Assembly: GCA_036274195.1 (NCBI GenBank)
Contig: DASUGD010000236.1
Location: 8,768 to 72,767, forward strand
Reading direction: 5' to 3'
DNA from: JAJKIV01 sp036274195
Lineage (GTDB): Bacteria; Gemmatimonadota; Gemmatimonadetes; Gemmatimonadales; Gemmatimonadaceae
Length of the DNA: 64,000 bases
The notes under the pieces were generated by a model. It saw only the letters and a list, made by a program, of their open reading frames with translations, made no database searches and had not been told where the DNA came from. Each line of letters starts with the position of its first letter. Position 1 is the first letter of the stretch. Positions 27,552 through 35,758 of the stretch are shown one piece after another. Made by a program: the position numbers and the translations under genes.

Positions 27552-28418
27552 ATGGCGCGCACACCCTCGATCGGAGAGCTGCTGCTTGGCGGCGTGATCG
27601 TCGCGCTCGTGGGGTTCGTCGGGTCGCAAGTGCTGGCCTCGCCGCGCCGGATCGTCCGCGAGTCGCGCTCGCTCACGGCTCGCGACAGCGCGGCCATCGT
27701 CACACAGTACAGGAGCCGGATCGCCTCACGCGGCGACCAGTATTCCGCGCCCGAGTGGCTGTCGCAGGTTCAGATCGCTCGGCTCGAGGCAGCGGCCGAG
27801 CGGGACGTTCGCGGCCAGGATTCGGTGGTGCGACCATCGCGAGATTCCCTGCGCGCACTCGTCGCGTCTCTCGAAACCGGTTCCTATCTCGCCGCGATGT
27901 TGGCGGAGGATGGCGGCATCGTCTCCCGATGGCACGAGCGAGCCGAGCCGATTCGGGTCTGGGTGCAGCCACAGTCCTCCGAGGCGGGGTTCTCGCCGGA
28001 CCTGATCGGCCCGACGCGCCGCGCGTTCACGGTGTGGAACGACGTCGACATCGGTGTCGCATTCGAGCTCGTGGATGATTCGACGCAGGCGGACGTGCAC
28101 GTGACGTGGCGGGCGCGGATGCCCAAGGCGCGGCAGCTCGGAACGACGTTTCGGATGACCGGTGGCATGGGGTGGATCGCGTTCGCGCACGTGCAGCTGT
28201 CGACGGCGTACGACATCTACACCGTGCAGAACGCGGCGCGTCACGAGGCGGGTCACGTCCTGGGGCTGGATCACTCGCCGGAAGTGCGGGACATCATGGC
28301 GGCGGAGACGGAGGGGAGGCAGTACCAGCTGACGGATCGCGATCGTGCGACGGCGCTCGCGCTCTACCGTCTTCCCCCAGGGAGAATTCCTTCAACGCCG
28401 ATGCCTGAACACCGATGA
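27552..28418 (+). CDS. Matrixin-like zinc metalloprotease
   Basis: This 288-residue protein has an N-terminal hydrophobic segment (LLLGGVIVALVGFVGSQVLA) acting as signal anchor. The metzincin motif HEAGHVLGLDH is at 231-241, and the Met-turn follows as DIMAAE with Met249. The preceding sequence (RRAFTVWNDV, ADVHVTWRAR) matches the matrixin core, so an active extracytoplasmic peptidase is likely. ATG 27552 with AAGGG upstream is preferred; the frame extends 34 codons further left without support. The 3' end overlaps the left arm of a 112-bp imperfect palindrome. Confidence 0.85.
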   Translation: MARTPSIGELLLGGVIVALVGFVGSQVLASPRRIVRESRSLTARDSAAIVTQYRSRIASRGDQYSAPEWLSQVQIARLEAAAERDVRGQDSVVRPSRDSLRALVASLETGSYLAAMLAEDGGIVSRWHERAEPIRVWVQPQSSEAGFSPDLIGPTRRAFTVWNDVDIGVAFELVDDSTQADVHVTWRARMPKARQLGTTFRMTGGMGWIAFAHVQLSTAYDIYTVQNAARHEAGHVLGLDHSPEVRDIMAAETEGRQYQLTDRDRATALALYRLPPGRIPSTPMPEHR

Positions 28419-28512
28419 TTGATGACTCGCAACTGATTGACTGGCATTATTGACTCGAGTCGAAATGCCAGTCCTGAGTGATGAGTCATCAGCGATTGGT
28501 GTTCAGGCATCA
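28401..28512. repeat. 112-bp imperfect palindrome
   Basis: The left arm 28401-28449 and the right arm 28464-28512 are reverse complements over about 48 positions with scattered mismatches. Matching blocks are ATGCCTGAACACC, TGATGACTC and ACTGGCATT, and the centre is TGACTCGAGTCGA, itself a smaller palindrome. The matrixin stop codon lies within the left arm. It could fold into a long cruciform or mRNA hairpin and so act as a terminator or a degenerate miniature element. Confidence 0.75.
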
Positions 28513-28540
28513 GTGTTTGTCTGGCATCTAGGTTTCTCCG

Positions 28541-28999
28541 ATGTCCCTGCCATTCGAGATCCGGCCCTCGCCCATGCAGGGCCTCGGCGCATTCGCGACC
28601 GAGGTCATTCCCGCCGGCGTTAGGCTCATCGAGTACACCGGCGCTCGGCTCACGCCCGCGGAGGCCGAGGCCCGCTACCCGGATGTCCCCGGGGAACGGC
28701 ACCACACGTACCTGTTCGCCATCGACGACGACGACGGCAACGAGGTCGTCGTCGACGCCGCGGTTGGCGGTAACGAGGCACGCTTCATCAATCACTCGTG
28801 TGCACCGAACTGCGACGCCGTGGTCGAGCGCGGTCGCATCTGGATCGAGACCCTTCGCGAGGTCGTGCCGGGCGAGGAGCTCGCCTATGACTACGCGTAC
28901 GTGCTCGAGGAGCGGCACACGCCGGCTGCGAAGCGGCGCTTCCCGTGCCACTGTGGCGCCCCGACGTGCCGGGGGACGATCCTGGCGAAGAAGCGTTAG
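28541..28999 (+). CDS. SET-domain protein lysine methyltransferase
   Basis: The 152-residue protein is essentially a bare SET domain plus post-SET motif. Hallmarks are GLGAFATEVIPAG (first strand pair), RFINHSCAPNC at 81-91 (cofactor-binding NHS knot), EELAYDY at 112-118 (catalytic Tyr), and the zinc-binding post-SET CHCGAPTC at 136-143. All key residues are present, so it should transfer a methyl group from S-adenosylmethionine to a protein lysine. Bacterial examples modify host or own proteins, including ribosomal and DNA-binding proteins; the target here is unknown. It sits alone between repeats, which suits horizontal acquisition. Its TAG stop lies inside a CGTTAGG motif. Confidence 0.9.
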   Translation: MSLPFEIRPSPMQGLGAFATEVIPAGVRLIEYTGARLTPAEAEARYPDVPGERHHTYLFAIDDDDGNEVVVDAAVGGNEARFINHSCAPNCDAVVERGRIWIETLREVVPGEELAYDYAYVLEERHTPAAKRRFPCHCGAPTCRGTILAKKR

Positions 29000-29075
29000 G
29001 TGACTGGTGACTGGTGACTGGTGACTGGCGACTGGCGACTGGCGACTGGCGACTGGCGACTGGCGACTGGCGACA
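28999..29075. repeat. Tandem G(T/C)GACTG heptamer array
   Basis: About ten uninterrupted 7-bp units, first GTGACTG and then GCGACTG, start directly at the SET gene stop codon. It is the reverse complement of the CAGTCGC array at about 26636-26715. Confidence 0.85.
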
Positions 29076-29387
29076 CAGCGGCTGGTGGCTGGCTGCTCGT
29101 GCTGGCTGACGCTGGCTGATGGCTCGTTGGGCTAATAGCAGCAGCTTGCAGCACGCGGCAGTAGCGCGCAGCACTCGGCTACCAGCCCAGCAGCCGCCCG
29201 CAGCACGCAGCGGCTAGCAGCGAGCAGCCGCCCGCCGTTCCCATTCGTCGCCCGTGTCCGTCCCAGTGCCTCCGCGGCCGGCGCGCTGATCGCCGCCGGC
29301 ACGGTACCCGCACTGTCGCTCGACGGCACGGCGTCCGAGCGGCCGCCGCAGACTGCGAGAGTCGACCGCGATCAACATACTTCGATA
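29076..29387. other. Repeat-rich spacer without a gene
   Basis: About 310 bases. The first part repeats GCTGGCTG- and GCTCGTGCTGGCTG-type words also found at 17150-17177, 30057-30095 and 32143-32170. The rest is rich in GCAGC and GCCGCC words. Open frames here are compositionally biased and unconvincing. Confidence 0.5.
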
Positions 29388-29912
29388 GTGCCGATGCTCT
29401 CACGCTTCATTGGCGCCCTTCATCGCTGGGCCGAGTCGGGCTGGGCTGGTACGGCCACGGCCACGTGGGAGGTGCTGCAGAGCTCCGCCGTCCCGGGGCC
29501 GAGCGGAGCGGTGTTCGCCCCGCTGGCGCTCGCGGACCCTGAGCGCGCAGCACGGCTGGCCTGCTGGGCGGTGGCCGGGGCCGTTGCCGGCGGCTGCATC
29601 GCCTACCTCATCGGCGCACAGGCGTTCGAGAGCCTCGGGCACCCACTCCTCTCCGCGTTAGGTGTGACCGAGGCGAGGCTGCTCTCGACCGCGGGGATGT
29701 TCGCGCGACACGGATGGTTCCTGGTGTTCGTCGCGACGATCTCCCCGCTGTCCACGAAGCTCACGTGCATCGCCGCCGGCGCGTTCGGATTGCCGATTCC
29801 GGAGTTTCTGCCGGCCCTCGCCGTGGGGCGCGCGATCCGATTCACGGTGCTGACGCTGCTGCTGCGGTTTGCCGGCGAGCGAATCGTCAGACGGATGGGG
29901 GATGAGGGATGA
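29388..29912 (+). CDS. VTT/SNARE-associated (YqaA/DedA-like) membrane protein
   Basis: This 174-residue inner-membrane protein contains the segment SSAVPGPSGAVFAPLALADP followed by a glycine-rich helix and AYLIG. It then has ARHGWFLVFVATISPLSTKL and GLPIPEFLPALAVGRAIRF. That is the layout of the VTT (DedA/YqaA) family, thought to support lipid or anion transport across the inner membrane. Met at 29388 or 29394 are both possible starts. The last residues, RRMGDEG and stop, are encoded by the first units of a GATGAGG heptamer array, so the 3' end may have been altered by the repeat. Confidence 0.75.
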   Translation: MPMLSRFIGALHRWAESGWAGTATATWEVLQSSAVPGPSGAVFAPLALADPERAARLACWAVAGAVAGGCIAYLIGAQAFESLGHPLLSALGVTEARLLSTAGMFARHGWFLVFVATISPLSTKLTCIAAGAFGLPIPEFLPALAVGRAIRFTVLTLLLRFAGERIVRRMGDEG

Positions 29913-30020
29913 GGGATGAGGGATGAGGGATGCGGGATGCGGGATGGGGGATGGGCGAAGCGGACGACGGAGACGAACTGCCGGGACGGGGACGGGCGAC
30001 GGGCGACGGGCGACGGCTGA
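29893..30020. repeat. Heptamer arrays GATGAGG/GATGCGG and GGGCGAC
   Basis: About eight GATGAGG or GATGCGG-like units (29893-29955) begin inside the VTT gene, followed by a GGGCGAC run at about 29983-30015. Both units are 7 bp long. Confidence 0.75.
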
Positions 30021-30240
30021 ACAGCGGAAACCGTCGGGACGCCAATCACGCCTAACAGCCGGCGTCAGCCAGCAGCCAGCACGAGCAGCCAGCCACCAGC
30101 CGCCGTCTAACCGTTTCCCGTTTCCCTTTCTCCCGTTTCCCTTTCTCCCGTTTCCCTCTTTCCGTTGTCAAATCGACCATGCGCAACGTCGCGGGCACAT
30201 GGGTCGCAACGAGGGTGATCTTCACCTGTCAGGAGCACCC
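30021..30240. repeat. CAGCCAGC and CGTTTCC repeats plus ribosome-binding site
   Basis: CAGCCAGCAGCCAGCACGAG-type words at about 30065-30100 are followed by CGTTTCC units at 30111-30165, the complement of GGGAAAC. The last 60 bases include CAGGAG about 8 bases before ATG 30241 and are the likely leader of the TPP enzyme gene. Confidence 0.6.
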
Positions 30241-32043
30241 ATGCCCGATGCCACACGCACCGTGTCCGACCACCTGCTCGACCGTCTCGACGCATGGGGC
30301 GTCCGGCGGCTCTTCGGATTTCCAGGCGACGGTGTCAATGGCGTGATGGGCGCGCTCAATCGTGCCGGTGATCGGTTCGAGTTCGTGCAGGTCGCCCATG
30401 AAGAGCTTGCCGGCCTCATGGCGACGGCGCACGCCAAGTTTGCCGGCGGCGTCGGCGTCTGCATCTCGACGAGCGGGCCCGGCGCGATACACCTGCTCAA
30501 CGGGCTCTACGACGCCAAGCTCGACCATCAACCCGTCGTCGCGATCGTCGGGCAGCAGGCGTTCGCCGGCGTCGGCGGCAGCGCACAGCAGGAGACGAAC
30601 CTGCGCGCGATCCTCCAGGACGTCGCCTCGAGCTACCTCGAGGTCGTCTCGAAGCCGGAACAGCTCGCGCACGTGATCGACCGGGCGTTCCGTGCGGCGT
30701 TAGGCAACCGGACCGTGGCGGCAGTCATCCTGCCGCACGACGTGCAGCTCGAGCCGGCGATCCCCGACCCGCCGAAGAAGCGTGGGCACCAGCACTCCGC
30801 GCCCGGGTTCACGCCATCCACGCCCGTTCCGCCTGACGAGCTGCTGCGTCGCGCCGCGGACGTCATCAACGCCGGGCGAAAGGTCGCCATGCTCGTCGGT
30901 GCCGGCGCGGCCCACGCCAGCCGGGAGGTCGAGCGCGTGGCCGAGCAGGTGGGAGCCGGGGTCGCGAAGTCCTTGTTAGGCAAGGCGGTCGTCCCGGATG
31001 ACCTGCCGTACGTCACCGGCTCGGTCGGGTGGCTCGGTACGGCGGCGAGCAACCGCATGATGCGCGAGTGCGATACGCTCCTCATGGTCGGCACGAACTT
31101 CCCGTACACCGAATTCCTGCCGGAGCCAGGGAACGCGCGCGGCGTACAGATCGACGTCGAACCGCGGAACCTCGCGCTGCGATACCCCATCGAGGTGCCG
31201 ATCATCGGCGACGCGGCCGACGTGCTCAGGCGACTCCTGCCGATGCTCGAGAACAACCGCGAACAGAGCTGGCACGCGCAGATCGAGGGCTGGGCGCGCG
31301 ACTCGTGGCAGGCGGCCGAGCGTCACGCGCACGCGCCGGCACACCCGGTCAACCCGCAGGTCGTCGTGTGGGAGCTCGGCACTCGGCTGCCTGACAACGC
31401 CATCTTGACCGCCGACTCGGGGACGTCGGCGGTGTGGCTTGCGCGCTGCATCCGGATCCGGCGTGGGATGATGTCGTCGCTGTCAGGCGGTCTCGCAACG
31501 ATGGGCTGCGCAATCCCGTACGCGCTCGCGGCCAAGCTCGCGCATCCCGACCGACCGGTGTTCGCGTTCATCGGCGACGGGGCGATGCAGATGAGCGGCT
31601 TCAGCGCGCTCGTCGACGTGGCGAAGGAGTGGCGCAAAGCGAGAGCGGCCGGACGCCCCTGGGCGAACCAGCAGCTCGTGATCACGGTGCTGAACAACCG
31701 TGACCTCAACTATGTCACCTGGGAGCAGCGTGCGATGGACGGCGACCCGCGCTACGTGGCGTCCCAGGCGCTTCCGGACCTGTCGTACGCCGAGTTCGCG
31801 CGTTCCCTCGACTTCGATGGCGTGCGAGTGGAGCAGCCTAACGACGTTGCCGACGCCTGGGATCGCGCGCTGGCCAGCGACAGGCCGTTCGTGATCGACG
31901 CGGTCGTGGACCCCTCGGTCCCGACGCTGCCGCCGGAGCTCGAGCCGGAAACCGAAGACAAGCTCGCGAAGGCGCTGGCCGAGGATCCGGATGCGGAGGC
32001 GGTGCTGGAGCAGCTGCAGTTGCAAGAGGTGGGACAGAAATGA
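30241..32043 (+). CDS. Thiamine-diphosphate-dependent enzyme (pyruvate oxidase / acetolactate synthase-like)
   Basis: The 600-residue protein has the three-domain ThDP fold. The N-terminal PYR domain contains the catalytic Glu54 in HEELAGLMA, with FGFPGDGVNG just before. A central domain carries VAMLVGAGAAHASRE. The C-terminal PP domain has the ThDP motif GDGAMQMSG, ending in LNNRDLNYVTW. It resembles pyruvate dehydrogenase (quinone) PoxB and acetolactate synthase large subunits. The lack of a regulatory-subunit gene nearby argues against branched-chain amino acid synthesis. The exact 2-oxo acid substrate is uncertain. ATG 30241 follows a clear CAGGAG site. The stop is followed at once by GGGAAAC repeats. 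Confidence 0.88.
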   Translation: MPDATRTVSDHLLDRLDAWGVRRLFGFPGDGVNGVMGALNRAGDRFEFVQVAHEELAGLMATAHAKFAGGVGVCISTSGPGAIHLLNGLYDAKLDHQPVVAIVGQQAFAGVGGSAQQETNLRAILQDVASSYLEVVSKPEQLAHVIDRAFRAALGNRTVAAVILPHDVQLEPAIPDPPKKRGHQHSAPGFTPSTPVPPDELLRRAADVINAGRKVAMLVGAGAAHASREVERVAEQVGAGVAKSLLGKAVVPDDLPYVTGSVGWLGTAASNRMMRECDTLLMVGTNFPYTEFLPEPGNARGVQIDVEPRNLALRYPIEVPIIGDAADVLRRLLPMLENNREQSWHAQIEGWARDSWQAAERHAHAPAHPVNPQVVVWELGTRLPDNAILTADSGTSAVWLARCIRIRRGMMSSLSGGLATMGCAIPYALAAKLAHPDRPVFAFIGDGAMQMSGFSALVDVAKEWRKARAAGRPWANQQLVITVLNNRDLNYVTWEQRAMDGDPRYVASQALPDLSYAEFARSLDFDGVRVEQPNDVADAWDRALASDRPFVIDAVVDPSVPTLPPELEPETEDKLAKALAEDPDAEAVLEQLQLQEVGQK

Positions 32044-32241
32044 CGGGAAACGGGAAAAGGGGAAACGGGAAACGGGAAACGGGAAACGGAGAACCCTCGG
32101 GATGCTCCTTCTGGTGAGAAGACCATCGCGAGGGTTCTTGTCATCCAGCAGCCAGCACGAGCAGCCAGAAACCAGCCGCCGTGTAGCCGTTTCCCGTTTC
32201 CCGGCAGTTTCCGTTTCCCGGCAGTTTCCGTTTCCCGGCAG
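32044..32241. repeat. Second composite heptamer/hairpin element between convergent genes
   Basis: GGGAAAC units (about 32044-32087) precede a hairpin whose arms 32089-32112 and 32117-32139 start GAGAACCCTCGGGATG and end CGAGGGTTCT, nearly the same as at 17183-17233. Next come the CCAGCAGCCAGCACGAGCAG stretch, the complement of 17160-17177, and CGTTTCC/GGCAGTTTCC units to 32240. The TPP enzyme and protease genes converge on it. Confidence 0.8.
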
Positions 32242-33927
32242 TTATGGTTTCGTCGCGCTCAGCTGCTCGGCCAGCTTCACGGCCGAGTATGCGTTGACGA
32301 TGCCGCCCGTCACCGAGAGCGACCCGAACGGCACCTGCTCGCCGTTCTCCGCGCCGGGACGCACGACCTTCTGATCCGTATAACGAGTTGCGGAATCGAG
32401 GATGATCCGCTTCACGTCCGCGGCGGAGAGGTTCGGGAAGTACGACATCAACATCGCCGCGAGCCCGCTCACCACCGGCGCGGCCATGCTCGTCCCACTC
32501 TCGCGCTCGTAGCCACCGCCGGGGACCGTGGACAGGATGTCGACACCCGGCGCGAACACGTCCACCTGCGCCTTGCCGTAGTTCGAGAACGGCGCGGCCA
32601 GGCTGTCGAGCCCCTTCCACGACGACGCGCCCACCTCGATCCAGTTGTTCGGCCGGCCACCCGACAGATACGCCGGCGTCGGGAAGCTCGGCTTCTCCGC
32701 CAGGTTCTCTCCGTCGTTACCGGCCGCGTGGACCATGAGCACACCCTTCGAGTCGGCGTACTTCACGGCCTCATCCACCGCCGCCTTCTCCGGCGAGAAC
32801 CCCTTGCCGAAGCTCATGTTGATGACCATGGCGCCGTTGTCCACCGCGTAACGAATCGCGTTGGCGATGTCCTTGTCTCGCTCGTCGCCGTCGGGGACGG
32901 TGCGAACCATCATGATCTTGACGTTCGTCGCGATCCCGTCGACGCCGCCGGGTGTGCCGCGCACGCCACCGATGATGCCGGAGACGTGAGTGCCGTGCTT
33001 CGCGTCGGGGCCCATGACGTCGGCGTTGCCGTAGTTCCGCTGCGAGACGTTCGCCAGGTCATCCCCGACGATCGTGCGCGGATCATACTCGGGGTTGAGG
33101 CCGTACTTGGCCTTCGACTCGACGTCCTTCTTGGCATCCTCGAGCTCCTCGGGCGTGATGCCGGCGTCGGCGAGGCGGAGCCACATGACCTTCGCCTGCA
33201 GCGCATCCTGGCTGGTGGGCTGGAACGCGCTGACCTTGGCCTTGGTGAGCGACTCCGGGCCCATGGCGCGGTGCAGGATCTCGTTCGCGCGCGTCATCAC
33301 GGTGGCGATCTGCTGGACCTGCTGCTGCATGTTCTGGTTCTGCTCGCGCTGCTTCTGGTATTCGTCGGTGGCGCGCTTGCAGGTCGCGGCGTCGGGCGCA
33401 GGCAGCTTCGCCGTCGGTCCGGCGTTAGGCGTCTTGCTGCAGCGCACGTAGAGCCGGGTGACCTCGAGCAGGTCGTACTGCACGTCCTTGCCGTCCTTGC
33501 CGCCGATGAAGTTCCAGCCGCGGACGTCGTCGACGTAGCCGTTGTTGTCGTCGTCCTTGCCGTTGCCGGCGACCTCCTTCGGGTTCGTCCAGAGGTTCGC
33601 CTTGAGGCCGACGTGCGCGGTGTCGATCCCGCCGTCGATGACGGCGACGAGCACGGTCCGCTTCGGCTGCTTCCCGGCGAGCAGTTCGCGCTCGGCTCGA
33701 CGCTCGCTGATGCCGGCAACGCGATCGGACACATCGAGCAGCTGCCAGTCCCGCGGCGCCTCGGTCAGCGGTGTGAAGGCCTTGGGCGCGGCGGATGCCG
33801 TGGCGGCCGCGGTCGCCGGGGCCGTCGCCGGTGCCGGCGCGGGCGCTGGTGCCGGCGCCTCGGTGGTGGTCTTCGCCGACGCACACGCGGCGAGCAGGGC
33901 GATGGCAGCGAAGCGGAGTGACTTCAT
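32242..33927 (-). CDS. Subtilisin-family (S8) lipoprotein protease with long internal insert
   Basis: This 561-residue protein has a lipoprotein signal ending at Cys15 (LLAAC), followed by an Ala/Pro-rich linker. The catalytic triad is complete: Asp98 in VAVIDGGID, His311 in KHGTHVSG, Ser480 in GTSMAAP. The oxyanion Asn lies in HAAGNDG. About 210 residues separate Asp and His, against a few dozen in ordinary subtilases. The insert includes a DDDNNGYVDD calcium-like loop and a Gln-rich coiled stretch (QREQNQNMQQQVQQ). It is likely a periplasmic or surface-attached processing or degradative protease. It is convergent with the TPP gene and divergent from the next hydrolase. Confidence 0.92.
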   Translation of the reverse strand: MKSLRFAAIALLAACASAKTTTEAPAPAPAPAPATAPATAAATASAAPKAFTPLTEAPRDWQLLDVSDRVAGISERRAERELLAGKQPKRTVLVAVIDGGIDTAHVGLKANLWTNPKEVAGNGKDDDNNGYVDDVRGWNFIGGKDGKDVQYDLLEVTRLYVRCSKTPNAGPTAKLPAPDAATCKRATDEYQKQREQNQNMQQQVQQIATVMTRANEILHRAMGPESLTKAKVSAFQPTSQDALQAKVMWLRLADAGITPEELEDAKKDVESKAKYGLNPEYDPRTIVGDDLANVSQRNYGNADVMGPDAKHGTHVSGIIGGVRGTPGGVDGIATNVKIMMVRTVPDGDERDKDIANAIRYAVDNGAMVINMSFGKGFSPEKAAVDEAVKYADSKGVLMVHAAGNDGENLAEKPSFPTPAYLSGGRPNNWIEVGASSWKGLDSLAAPFSNYGKAQVDVFAPGVDILSTVPGGGYERESGTSMAAPVVSGLAAMLMSYFPNLSAADVKRIILDSATRYTDQKVVRPGAENGEQVPFGSLSVTGGIVNAYSAVKLAEQLSATKP

Positions 33928-34124
33928 AAGAGACGTATCGGTAAAGAGTGTCCGCTCAAGCTAACCTCGCGAGGGTCGGGCTGGCATGCCACCTTGGCCT
34001 GCGCATCACGACCGGGAGACCCGGAGCCACGGCCTGATCGTCCCGCACTGCGCCCCAATCGTCCCAGATGCCAACCAACCGGCACGTCCGGGCATCTCAC
34101 TCGACGTCTCTTCCCAGGACCAGC

Positions 34125-35306
34125 ATGCCAATGAACCGCCGCGAATGGCTCGCCTCGAGCAGCACCCTGCTGGCCGCCGCGTGCGCTCGGCCGAGCCAAA
34201 ACGCAATATCGTCCAAGGACGATCCGGCCGCGTGGCCGGATATCCCTTCGCTGCTGCAGCTGGCGAGCGTCCCGGGGTTGGCGATCGCCACCGTGCACGG
34301 CGGCGAGGTCGCCGTCGAAGGGTTCGGGGTCCTTCGAGCGGGAAGCGGTGACAAGGTCACGGGCGACACCGTGTTCGCGGCCGCGTCGCTCAGCAAGCCG
34401 GTCTTCGCGTCCATCGTGATGCAGCTCGCCTCGGAAGGCACGATCGACCTGACGCGGCCGCTCGCCTCCTACCTGCCGCTGCCCAACCCCGCGGACGAGC
34501 GCGCGAAAGGCATCACCGCCACCCACGTGCTCAGCCACTCGAGTGGGTGGCGCAACTGGCGCAACGCCCCCGGCGACGCCCTCACCGCCGATTTCGAGCC
34601 GGGGTCGAAGTTCTCCTACTCCGGCGAGGGGTACTTCTTCCTCCAGCGTGTCGTCGAGAAGCTCACCGGTCAGGGGCTCGCGCGGCTCGCGCGCGATCGC
34701 GTCTTCACGCCGTTAGGCATGACGGCGAGCGGCTACATCTGGCGTCCGGACCTCGACGCGGCGCTGGCGTCGCCGCACACCGGCCGCGGTCAGCCGATGA
34801 ACAGCTTCGGCGTTCGAGCCGGGAGGGCGTTCGCCGGACTGGTGGCGGAGATGGGCAAGCCCGTGGAGGAGTGGACCGCGGCGGACGTCGAGAAGGCCCT
34901 CCCGCGAGTGGACGCGACCATCCCCGTGCTGCCCGACAACATGGTGCCGAACGCCGCGGCGTCGCTCCTGACGACCGCGCGGGACTATGGCGCGTTCGTG
35001 AGATGGTTGCTCGGGGCGGGCCCGGTCTCGGGTGGTCGCGCGATCCTCGATCGGATGGTCGTCCAGCGATCGACGATCAACCAGGCGTTAGGCTGGGGCT
35101 CGGGGATCGGCCTCGAGCAATCGGGTGGCCGGCACTACGTGTGGCACTGGGGCGACAACCCGGGCTTCAAGAACTTCGTCGTGGCCGAGCCGGCGACGGG
35201 TTCCGCCATCGTCATCTTCACGAATGGCAACGCCGGGCAACGCGTGTACGAGCGCGTGATCCGCGCGCGCACCGGTGTCGATCACCCGGCATTCCTCTGG
35301 TTGTGA
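34125..35306 (+). CDS. Tat-exported lipoprotein, beta-lactamase-fold hydrolase
   Basis: This 393-residue protein begins MPMNRREWLA, a twin-arginine-like start, and reaches Cys20 after LLAAA, so it is a probable Tat lipoprotein. SLSK at 88-91 gives the nucleophile Ser88 and Lys91. The second motif reads YSGEG (Tyr165, Gly167) rather than YxN, so the Asn is replaced. HWGDNPGFKN near the end matches the HxG third motif. The changed second motif suggests an esterase or peptidase rather than a beta-lactamase. ATG 34125 has AGGA five bases upstream; ATG 34131 is an alternative. Confidence 0.85.
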   Translation: MPMNRREWLASSSTLLAAACARPSQNAISSKDDPAAWPDIPSLLQLASVPGLAIATVHGGEVAVEGFGVLRAGSGDKVTGDTVFAAASLSKPVFASIVMQLASEGTIDLTRPLASYLPLPNPADERAKGITATHVLSHSSGWRNWRNAPGDALTADFEPGSKFSYSGEGYFFLQRVVEKLTGQGLARLARDRVFTPLGMTASGYIWRPDLDAALASPHTGRGQPMNSFGVRAGRAFAGLVAEMGKPVEEWTAADVEKALPRVDATIPVLPDNMVPNAAASLLTTARDYGAFVRWLLGAGPVSGGRAILDRMVVQRSTINQALGWGSGIGLEQSGGRHYVWHWGDNPGFKNFVVAEPATGSAIVIFTNGNAGQRVYERVIRARTGVDHPAFLWL

Positions 35307-35340
35307 TGAACTGCATTGACTTGTTCTTGTCCTTGCCTCG

Positions 35341-35748
35341 TTACTTACACAGGTACGTCATGGCAACGTCAGGCAATGTCCCCTTGATGGCTGGCCCGTA
35401 GCCCGGCGTTTTCGCAGCGGTGTGCTGGTAGACGCTGTTCGATTTTTCGTCGTGGTAGTACGTGTTCTCCTTCACCGCCACGACCTTCTTGCTGCAATCG
35501 AACATCGCGACGGTTCGCGACGCCGTGATCGGGCCCTTCGGGGTGGTCACCGGCTTCACGAACGTCACCCGCACCGTCGCCGTCACGATCCCGTCCGCGC
35601 CCTTCTTCACGCTCTTCGGGTCCACGTACACGGGATTGCCGACGGACGTCTTGCCGATCTCCTGCCACCTCGCCTGCGCCACGTTAGGCGGCGCAGGCGG
35701 AGCGAGCGACAGGGACATGACGAAAAGGAGGTGCACCACAGGAGGCAT
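35341..35748 (-). CDS. Secreted protein of the surface-adhesin E type
   Basis: This 135-residue protein starts at ATG 35748 with a signal peptide (VVHLLFVMSLSLA). The mature domain has WQEIGKTSVGNPVYVDPKSVKK, VRVTF, then VAMFDCSKK and a terminal TYLCK. This is the pattern of the small Adhesin_E-like domain, with two cysteines likely forming a disulfide. Family members are periplasmic or surface-exposed; some bind host proteins, but here a general envelope role is more likely. It is separated by 10 bases from the upstream Tat protein gene and probably cotranscribed. Confidence 0.7.
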   Translation of the reverse strand: MPPVVHLLFVMSLSLAPPAPPNVAQARWQEIGKTSVGNPVYVDPKSVKKGADGIVTATVRVTFVKPVTTPKGPITASRTVAMFDCSKKVVAVKENTYYHDEKSNSVYQHTAAKTPGYGPAIKGTLPDVAMTYLCK

Positions 35749-35758
35749 CGGGTAATGG

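Noticed and set aside
28999..29075. Possible CRISPR array
   Set aside because: The repeats are contiguous 7-bp units without spacers, and no cas genes are present.
32728..33921. Plus-strand frame of about 400 codons opposite the subtilase
   Set aside because: The minus strand encodes a complete S8 catalytic triad; the plus frame has low-complexity Val/Leu/Arg sequence and no start signal.
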